This document shows positions 19,671 to 24,242 of a stretch of DNA of 24,242 nucleotides, in pieces; position 1 is the stretch's first letter, and every line of letters begins with the position of its first letter. The translations under genes and the position numbers were made by a program. The stretch is from a virus. Where the stretch lies: positions 1 to 24,242 of IMG/VR virus record IMGVR_UViG_3300025379_000075; one strand, 5' to 3'. The notes beneath the pieces are model-generated. The model was not told where the DNA came from and did not search any database. It saw only the letters and a list, made by a program, of their open reading frames with translations.

Positions 19671-19836
19671 AGATGTATCAACCTTAACTATCTATGATGG
19701 TACTTTGCCGTGTAAGAAGTGTGGATACCCTATGACTCCGCTAGAAGCTATGTATAGCGATGATGGTCTATGCCCATACTGCCGCAATGAGAAGTATGAA
19801 AAGCACGCCAAGAATTTGATGTCCGATGAAAGGTAA
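19645..19836 (+). CDS. small zinc-ribbon protein
   Basis: A protein of up to 63 residues. Two starts are possible, ATG 19645 or GTG 19663; neither has a convincing ribosome site, and the second would keep only an eight-base overlap with the previous gene. The core is LPCKKCGYPMTP followed by GLCPYCRNEKYEK, a four-cysteine zinc ribbon, with a basic C-terminus. It is one of several small metal-binding proteins in this block. It overlaps the next gene by 11 bases. Family and role are not recognised. Confidence 0.65.
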   Translation: MMGRVIVDEDVSTLTIYDGTLPCKKCGYPMTPLEAMYSDDGLCPYCRNEKYEKHAKNLMSDER

Positions 19837-20023
19837 ACAATTCACCTCAGTAGCTAGCTGGGAGAAGAAGTCTGCCGGTCAATGGGTTTCTGGCGTCGCA
19901 TCCGGGTTAAATCCTGGAAGCAAGACGGCCAGTACCAAGCGCAGGCAGAAGACTAGCCACGCTAGGGGCAAAAAAGTTACACGTCCGAGGGTCCCAAAGC
20001 ACCATAACCCTGACAAAGATTAA
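19826..20023 (+). CDS. basic 65-residue protein
   Basis: Starts at an ATG 11 bases inside the previous gene. It has an N-terminal part with some aromatic and hydrophobic residues (FTSVASWEKKSAGQWVSGVAS), then a strongly basic tail (KRRQKTSHARGKKVTRPR) that would bind nucleic acid without a defined fold. No cysteines. Similar short basic tails occur in phage DNA-compaction and head-associated proteins, but this is composition only. Four bases after its stop begins a run of A and T with the next gene's AAGGAGAT. Confidence 0.6.
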   Translation: MKGKQFTSVASWEKKSAGQWVSGVASGLNPGSKTASTKRRQKTSHARGKKVTRPRVPKHHNPDKD

Positions 20024-20027
20024 AAAT

Positions 20028-20035
20028 AAGGAGAT
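20028..20035 (+). promoter_or_regulatory. strong ribosome binding site
   Basis: AAGGAGAT is nine bases before ATG 20045, among the best Shine-Dalgarno matches in this block. It supports the short gene at 20045 as real and well translated. Confidence 0.65.
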
Positions 20036-20044
20036 AATTACACC

Positions 20045-20212
20045 ATGGCAAAGAAGAAGGCTAGTAGTAAGATTAAGGACCCACACGGCAAGGATATGGA
20101 CTATAAGGTTGAAAAACTGAAGGTCATGACTCCTGAGCGTAAGGCTGAAATTGAAGCTAAGGCAAAAGCCAAGCACGCACCTAAGCCAGCAGCAAAGAAA
20201 AAGGCAAAATAA
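20045..20212 (+). CDS. Lys/Ala-rich histone-like micro-protein
   Basis: A 55-residue protein supported by a strong RBS and a TAATG junction with the next gene. Lysine and alanine make up roughly half of it: it opens MAKKKASSKIKD and ends KPAAKKKAK, with a short mixed centre (YKVEKLKVMTPERKAEIE). The layout resembles the basic tails of actinobacterial HU/Lsr2-type proteins or histone-H1-like peptides, but there is no HU core. It may bind DNA or RNA nonspecifically. No family can be assigned. Confidence 0.65.
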   Translation: MAKKKASSKIKDPHGKDMDYKVEKLKVMTPERKAEIEAKAKAKHAPKPAAKKKAK

Positions 20213-20385
20213 TGAACTACCTTAAAGATCGTGCGGCACATCGCCGTGCTGTTCACTACAGCAACGCACAGTCTGATTTTGGTCATAATGATTTTGCAGG
20301 TATGTTAGTAAACACTTCCGCTAAAGCGGGGGTGCCTAATGTATCTTACGGCATTGAAGCACCAACTAACGATCAGGAGAGATAA
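20212..20385 (+). CDS. 57-residue hypothetical protein
   Basis: Both ends are TAATG junctions with neighbours, which is the main evidence for this gene. The N-terminus is basic (MNYLKDRAAHRRAVHY), followed by SNAQSDFGHNDFAG, a Gly/His/Asp segment loosely like the TRNDHF stretches in the proteins at 19099 and 20937. The rest is polar with a small hydrophobic patch. No cysteine or enzyme motif is present. The function is unknown. Confidence 0.6.
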   Translation: MNYLKDRAAHRRAVHYSNAQSDFGHNDFAGMLVNTSAKAGVPNVSYGIEAPTNDQER

Positions 20386-20654
20386 TGAGATTCCTACCAC
20401 GTAGAGAAAATAACGCTAAGCGCGTAGCAAAGACCGCTGCTCGTGCCCTAGAAGCCGCAAACGGCCCTACCCTTGCACCTGTAGGTTACAAGCCAGATAC
20501 TAAAGGCCGTGAGACAGTACAGATTGGAGCAGGACGTCGCTTACTTGCGGCTACCCCTCTTTCAACTAATCCTAATGAGGAGCCACTAGTAACTCGTAAG
20601 AAAGCTTACGAAGAGTCTGCAAAAGCAAACGATGCCTACCTTGGAGGTATGTAA
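20385..20654 (+). CDS. basic hypothetical protein
   Basis: An 89-residue protein with GGAGAG ahead of the ATG. The first 25 residues are basic and helical (RRENNAKRVAKTAARALEA). Next come GYKPDTKGRETVQIGAGRRLLAA and a polar tail ending AYLGGM. There is no Cys, membrane span or enzyme motif. TAATG at the start and a two-base gap at the end place it in one transcript with its neighbours. Composition would suit a small virion or nucleic-acid-associated protein. I do not recognise it. Confidence 0.62.
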   Translation: MRFLPRRENNAKRVAKTAARALEAANGPTLAPVGYKPDTKGRETVQIGAGRRLLAATPLSTNPNEEPLVTRKKAYEESAKANDAYLGGM

Positions 20655-20656
20655 TA

Positions 20657-20935
20657 ATGCGTACAGAAAATAAATCTCTCAATAACAGCATGAAGGACGG
20701 CGCCACAGACGGCAAGTACCGCAAGGTGCGTCCTAACACAACTGTTGCTCCAGGCACAGGCGAAGACCTTATGTTGGCTAATCGCCGTGGTCTACACCCA
20801 TACTGGAACTATGATTTTATCGATCAAGAGACACCTAGCAAGGTTAACCCTGCAGCTATGTCCGCTACCGCAAAGGCACGTCCAGCTACAGATGTAGCGG
20901 ACACCGCTAACAACAAGATGTTGGGTACATACTAA
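20657..20935 (+). CDS. hypothetical protein with central aromatic patch
   Basis: A 92-residue polar protein. The start is Asn/Lys-rich (MRTENKSLNNSMKDG), the centre has GLHPYWNYDFIDQE, and the tail is Ala/Lys/Thr-rich ending NNKMLGTY. No cysteine or catalytic motif is visible. The ending resembles that of the preceding protein (AYLGGM against MLGTY), a weak hint of similar C-terminal tags. It lies one base from the next gene. Function unknown. Confidence 0.62.
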   Translation: MRTENKSLNNSMKDGATDGKYRKVRPNTTVAPGTGEDLMLANRRGLHPYWNYDFIDQETPSKVNPAAMSATAKARPATDVADTANNKMLGTY

Positions 20936-20936
20936 A

Positions 20937-21266
20937 ATGGCTAAAGATCCATGGCACAAAGACCGTATAAACAAGATTAAGAACTCACCCGCAGCCGGCA
21001 AGATTAAGAAAGCTGGCAAGGCGGTTAGCTCTTACCTCGGTCTTGACGATGAATCATTGACTCGCAATGATCATTTTGAGCATGGATCTACTGAGCATAT
21101 TACTGAGCCTCTTAAAGAACCTATGCATGTTCTTGCAAAAGATGCCACTCAAGCACAAGGCTTGATTGATAATGGAGCCCCCGCTCCTTTTGCTGAGGAT
21201 AATGTAAGTTCTATTACTAACGCATTTGCACATAGAGTTCGTAAGGCCCCACCGGAGGGATACTAA
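20937..21266 (+). CDS. hypothetical protein with TRNDHF motif
   Basis: A 109-residue protein. The N-terminus is Lys-rich and helical (DRINKIKNSPAAGKIKKAGKAVSSYLG). The middle carries LTRNDHFEHGSTEH, matching MTRNDHFDTGS near the C-terminus of the protein at 19099. The rest is acidic then basic, ending VRKAPPEGY. The shared eleven-residue motif with conserved Arg, Asp, His and Phe suggests a common short binding element in otherwise different proteins. It has no Cys pairs. TAATG junction to the next gene. Confidence 0.65.
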   Translation: MAKDPWHKDRINKIKNSPAAGKIKKAGKAVSSYLGLDDESLTRNDHFEHGSTEHITEPLKEPMHVLAKDATQAQGLIDNGAPAPFAEDNVSSITNAFAHRVRKAPPEGY

Positions 21267-21496
21267 TGTCTAATCTACCAGATCGCGCAGGAGCACGTAG
21301 GCCTGTTTTTGTTTCACGTGCCGAAGAGTTTAAAACACGTCTTCAACAGGATATGGCACGTCGTGCTGCCCTACCAAAAGATCATCCAGATTACGCATCT
21401 CCTGATATTGAAATTGATAATAATAATATCCGTCGCGATGCTGATGGCAAAGAAATCGACATTAGAGGTAAGAAGCCCAAGAACAAGGGTAAATAA
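21266..21496 (+). CDS. charged hypothetical protein
   Basis: A 76-residue protein with GGAGG ahead of the ATG. It is highly charged: PDRAGARRPVFVSRAEEFKTRLQQDMARRAA, then an acidic Asn-rich stretch (DIEIDNNNIRRDADG), and a lysine-rich end (RGKKPKNKGK). Likely helical in the first half and flexible in the second. No metal site or membrane segment. It is the last of the short genes before the 483-residue protein, three bases away. Function unknown. Confidence 0.62.
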   Translation: MSNLPDRAGARRPVFVSRAEEFKTRLQQDMARRAALPKDHPDYASPDIEIDNNNIRRDADGKEIDIRGKKPKNKGK

Positions 21497-21499
21497 CCC

Positions 21500-22951
21500 A
21501 TGGCTAAAGAACTTGATGGAAATTCTGTAGACGAATCCACTCTTCAACCTGTCAATAGTGGCGAAACCGAAACAGTAGGTACAGCAACAGGAGCAGGCGG
21601 CTCATCTATATCTAAGCCTGAATGGGTTCATACAGGTACCCAACGTCAGATAACAAGAGGTCCAGAAGCTGTAACAAGAACTTCTGAGACAACTTCCGGC
21701 ATTCCTGAAGGAACTATTGACATAGAGCCTTCAACTAAAGTTACTATCCCTGTACAAGCTGTAGGTGGTCGTAAACCTATGTTCACAGCTACAGGTCCAG
21801 GAAGAACAACTCATGGTTATGATTGGTTTGAGGATCTAGCTCTTCAAAATAACCGACGCATTGGGTTAACTTGCGATATTCCAGGTGGAACCTACTCACA
21901 CGGTGAGGATGGTCCTGCCGGCACACACTTTTTAACTAGTGCTACAGATAATCCTTTTACTACAACTCCCTATGTTCTTTGTAAGCACCATTTAAAGCTA
22001 AAGCAGATACAGCACGCGGCTGATCCTAATATTAGATTTACGCCTATTAAAGCTCAAGATGTAGAAAAGCATTTGGCACGTCTAGAAGGCCTAAGAAACT
22101 CAGCTACAGGTGCCCTTGAGTCAACCCTACGTACAGGCGGAATTCCCGTAACACTTCCAGCTGGTGAGGCAAAGCCACCTAAGAATGTGGTTCTTCCTGA
22201 AGGAGATCTACTTTGGGGACAAGAGACTGAAACTAAGAATGCTCGTAGTGGTTCACTTAAGACGCATCTTGACGAAGTAAGCGGCCGCCGCAGCAACAAC
22301 GAAAAAGAAGAAATCTTAACTAAGGCCATAGATAATCTTAGGGCGTCAGGTGAAATAAGCCCTGAAGAGCACGACGAGCACATGGAAAAGTATCACTCTG
22401 CTACGTCTGAGTTGCCTACAGATGATTCAGGAAATCAATATTGTCCTACTTGCTCATCTATCTATGCTAGGACTGTAGATAATGCTGCTGAGGGCGAACC
22501 TAAGCCTAGAGGTATGAAGGGTAAGCCATACGTATTTAGCCCTAAAGATCTTTCAGGAGTACAGCGCACACGTAAGCCAGGACAAGCTAAGCCAGAGGCT
22601 GCCCCACGTGTGGGTCAAAGCCTACCTAGCGAGCGTGCAACACGTGAGTCCGTTCCTTATGGTAATTTACGGGACTGGGAACAAGCGGTTTTACCTGCTC
22701 ACATGATTGCAAACGATGTTACAGGAACCAGAGCAGTAACGCCTTTAGAAAGGTTTGCAGAAGAACAGCTTGTAAAGCAGCAAGCCGACCTAGTTGCAGA
22801 AAATGCAGACACTGCTATTTCCTCAAGAAATCGTGAAAAAGAAGCATTCAGGCGTATGAGCAGAGCAGAACAGATTGAACATCAGCGCAAGAAAGCGTTA
22901 GAATTTAAGACTGGTCAACAAGGTCCTTTGGAGCTTGAATCCGGAGAGTAA
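21500..22951 (+). CDS. large hypothetical protein with His/Cys clusters
   Basis: A 483-residue protein, the largest of the post-lysis block. Residues 1-85 are Thr/Ser/Gly-rich and probably disordered. Residues 100-175 hold a candidate metal site: HGYDWFEDLALQNNRR, C125, H134, H143, then CKHH (C161, H163, H164). A helical charged region follows, then HDEHMEKYH and YCPTC (C315, C318). The C-terminal third is Arg/Glu/Ala-rich and helical. No known catalytic signature is recognised. It ends just before promoter copy D. It might be a virion-associated or regulatory scaffold protein; nothing in the sequence decides. Confidence 0.72.
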   Translation: MAKELDGNSVDESTLQPVNSGETETVGTATGAGGSSISKPEWVHTGTQRQITRGPEAVTRTSETTSGIPEGTIDIEPSTKVTIPVQAVGGRKPMFTATGPGRTTHGYDWFEDLALQNNRRIGLTCDIPGGTYSHGEDGPAGTHFLTSATDNPFTTTPYVLCKHHLKLKQIQHAADPNIRFTPIKAQDVEKHLARLEGLRNSATGALESTLRTGGIPVTLPAGEAKPPKNVVLPEGDLLWGQETETKNARSGSLKTHLDEVSGRRSNNEKEEILTKAIDNLRASGEISPEEHDEHMEKYHSATSELPTDDSGNQYCPTCSSIYARTVDNAAEGEPKPRGMKGKPYVFSPKDLSGVQRTRKPGQAKPEAAPRVGQSLPSERATRESVPYGNLRDWEQAVLPAHMIANDVTGTRAVTPLERFAEEQLVKQQADLVAENADTAISSRNREKEAFRRMSRAEQIEHQRKKALEFKTGQQGPLELESGE

Positions 22952-22952
22952 T

Positions 22953-22979
22953 ACCTGTGGTAGACTATTAATTAGAGGG
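22953..22979 (+). promoter_or_regulatory. promoter element, copy D
   Basis: CTGTGG (22955-22960) plus TAGACT (22961-22966), then ATTAATTAGAGGG. The first 15 bases (CTGTGGTAGACTATT) are identical to copy C. The start is expected near 22973, and AAAGGAG at 22985-22991 is the RBS for 22996. No clear -35 was found at 16-18 bases. Confidence 0.65.
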
Positions 22980-22995
22980 TTATAAAGGAGTATAA

Positions 22996-23580
22996 ATGGG
23001 CGTCCCAATTTTAGGACAAGGCGGAGCAGGCTCCGCAGGAGAAGGCAAGTACACAGAGATTAAGGACGAGGGTCCTAAAATCCGCTTGCTCTATTGCTAT
23101 AACTGTAAAACTATTGAGGAGTTGCCAGATTTTGAAGGCAACCCAGATGATGACGTATTGCTGCAAGTCTTAGTAGACAAGCATGAGTCTGCTGGAATTA
23201 AGCATGCCGGTTTTCTATCTAAAATCGGAGTCAAGCTCTATTCCCGTCCTGAAGTAAAAAAGCAGGTCATTAAGAATCTTAGAGATAAAGTCGGTGGCGG
23301 TTTAGCAGACATTGATCCAGACTATTACACAACTAAGGCAACCTTTGGTGAGGATGCCATGAAGTGCTTTAATCTGCACCTTCGCCCTGTTGAAGGATGC
23401 TATGATTACAAGACAGAAAAGAAAAGATTGGTGCCAAAAGGTACCGACGAGCTCCGTAAGGATCTCGGGTTGGACACAGCCGCAAAATCACAAAGCACAA
23501 AGGTATATCTTTGCGACTTCTGTCCAGCTAAGACGTTCGTAGTAGAACAAAATCGTAAAAAAGCCGGCCTGTACGAATAA
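22996..23580 (+). CDS. six-cysteine zinc protein, actinophage structural-region type
   Basis: A 194-residue protein under promoter copy D. Cysteines are paired as LLYCYNC (C34, C37), C124 with C135, and YLCDFC (C173, C176), suggesting one or two zinc sites bridging the ends of the protein. Landmarks are IEELPDFEGNPDDD, ATFGEDAMKC and LRPVEGCYDY. I recall this pattern from actinophage proteins located just before head genes, where they are annotated as hypothetical. A role in head assembly or packaging is possible but not visible. AAGGAG after its stop serves the next gene. Confidence 0.75.
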   Translation: MGVPILGQGGAGSAGEGKYTEIKDEGPKIRLLYCYNCKTIEELPDFEGNPDDDVLLQVLVDKHESAGIKHAGFLSKIGVKLYSRPEVKKQVIKNLRDKVGGGLADIDPDYYTTKATFGEDAMKCFNLHLRPVEGCYDYKTEKKRLVPKGTDELRKDLGLDTAAKSQSTKVYLCDFCPAKTFVVEQNRKKAGLYE

Positions 23581-23591
23581 GGAGACATAAC

Positions 23592-23897
23592 ATGTCAGAA
23601 GATACAACAACCACAGAAACCACAGATGCTACAACAACAGCTCCTGCAGCTGATGCAACAGCACCAGAAATTCCACCATTTAAGTACGGTTTTGCTGTAC
23701 TTGTAAATGACGAGGGCGCTGTCTATATTGAGAAGAACCTTTCTCTATTCTCTATTCCAGTAGAGCGTGAGGCATCTCTAATTGAGATTCGCCGTTACAC
23801 CTCTGAAATCCTCATGGATCTTCAGGCCCAAGCAGCGGCAGAGTACTCTGCAATGCGTCTACAGGCCGTTCAGGAAGCATCAGCCCCACAGTCTTAA
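23592..23897 (+). CDS. small Thr/Ala-rich-start hypothetical protein
   Basis: A 101-residue protein with AAGGAG eight bases ahead of the ATG. The first 27 residues are Thr/Ala/Glu-rich and disordered. The remainder is compact: PPFKYGFAVLVNDEGAVYIEKNL, then EREASLIEIRRYTSEILMDLQAQAAAEYSAM as a long helix. No cysteine or enzyme motif. It sits between the six-cysteine protein and the nucleotidyltransferase in the presumed pre-head region. Function unknown. Confidence 0.7.
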   Translation: MSEDTTTTETTDATTTAPAADATAPEIPPFKYGFAVLVNDEGAVYIEKNLSLFSIPVEREASLIEIRRYTSEILMDLQAQAAAEYSAMRLQAVQEASAPQS

Positions 23898-23952
23898 TAT
23901 TTGTATGCTTCAAGCCGAGACGTAATGACGTAAGGGATGGAAGAATACGGGT

Positions 23953-24242
23953 ATGGGAATGTATAACTACGCAGCAGCTCCAGGCATCACGCCTGGGGCT
24001 ACTTCGTATTTTAGCGCCCCTTCACCTGAGCTAGATCCAGACCTGTTTCAAGGCACGGAGCTACGGGTAACTGTAAGAGAAGGCATTCTATCTATTCTCT
24101 TTGATTATCTAAGTCGTAACTTTAACTCTCCTCATCGCTGGACCAAAGCCTGGTTGGCCGGTTCAGGTGTCTCCTATCAATGGGAGGCCTCACGCGATCC
24201 GGGTGATCTCGATTGCTTGGTAGGAATTGAGTACACAAAGTT
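23953..24242 (+). CDS. predicted nucleotidyltransferase, N-terminal part, cut by window edge
   Basis: Open to the window end, 96 complete codons. From residue about 69, WLAGSGVSYQWEASRDPGDLDCLVGIEY contains the polymerase-beta superfamily signature hG[GS]x(9-13)Dh[DE]h, read as AGS, 13 residues, then DLDC. This is the metal-binding active site that transfers a nucleotide to a hydroxyl group on protein, RNA or a small molecule. The preceding helix (LRVTVREGILSILFDYL) fits such folds. The rest is outside the window, so substrate and family are undetermined. The upstream site is weak (GGAAGAATACGGG). A stable hairpin lies in the first codons. Confidence 0.65.
   Translation, partial: MGMYNYAAAPGITPGATSYFSAPSPELDPDLFQGTELRVTVREGILSILFDYLSRNFNSPHRWTKAWLAGSGVSYQWEASRDPGDLDCLVGIEYTK

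Noticed and set aside
1-24242. tRNA genes, CRISPR arrays, insertion sequences, integrase or attachment sites.
   Set aside because: Reading both strands gave no cloverleaf, regularly spaced repeats, transposase or recombinase motifs. A tRNA-specific scan was not possible here.

Overview
This window reads as a stretch of an actinobacteriophage (tailed dsDNA phage) genome. Every supported gene lies on the + strand. Most neighbours overlap by 1 to 11 bases (ATGA, GTGA or TAATG junctions) or sit a few bases apart. The actinobacterial signal comes from two WhiB-like (Wbl) proteins, a BldC-like MerR-type DNA-binding protein, a SpoVS-like protein, and replication and lysis genes of actinophage type. 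Base composition looks moderate by eye (not computed). That would fit a host with lower GC than Streptomyces or Mycobacterium, for example a freshwater actinobacterium, but this is inference. No integrase, terminase, portal, capsid or tail gene and no tRNA was recognised.

Layout. (1) 1-3901, early/replication: the tail of a wbl gene, two small zinc-knuckle proteins, a CHC2/TOPRIM primase, a three-cysteine small protein, a dNMP kinase, an SNF2-type helicase and a 51-residue ribbon-helix-helix protein. (2) 3904-12221, replication and recombination: a repeated promoter element, a coiled-coil protein, a MerR-like HTH protein, a probable ssDNA-binding protein, a family A DNA polymerase, a zinc-ribbon protein, RecA, two PD-(D/E)XK Holliday-junction-resolvase-like proteins, a second wbl, a Cas4-like exonuclease, and a 44-residue protein carrying a perfect beta-clamp-binding pentapeptide. 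(3) 12309-14412: the SpoVS-like protein, a promoter with an adjacent palindrome, an Ala-rich protein, an HTH-like protein and a metallophosphoesterase, closed by a strong terminator. (4) 14487-17439, lysis region: a membrane protein, a permuted NlpC/P60 hydrolase, an HNH protein, a CHAP endolysin, a DUF1003-type membrane protein, and two hydrophobic proteins of which the second is holin-like, closed by a second strong terminator. (5) 17521-22951: about fourteen mostly unrecognised genes, including a MerR-HTH/zinc-finger fusion, the BldC-like protein, paralogous Cys knuckles, lysine-rich micro-proteins and one 483-residue protein. (6) 22996-end: a six-cysteine protein, a small Thr-rich protein and the start of a predicted nucleotidyltransferase, probably the edge of the virion genes.

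How it fits together. Primase, helicase, ssDNA-binding protein, polymerase and dNMP kinase would form the replication set. RecA, the Cas4-like exonuclease and two resolvase-like nucleases would form the recombination and repair set. Transcription seems to be split into blocks by a recurring promoter element (copies at about 3904, 12981, 16864 and 22953; two copies share 27 identical bases) and by terminators at about 14430 and 17456. The main candidates for new biology are this element, the set of host-development-like regulators, the clamp-motif micro-protein and the small-gene block at 17521-21496.
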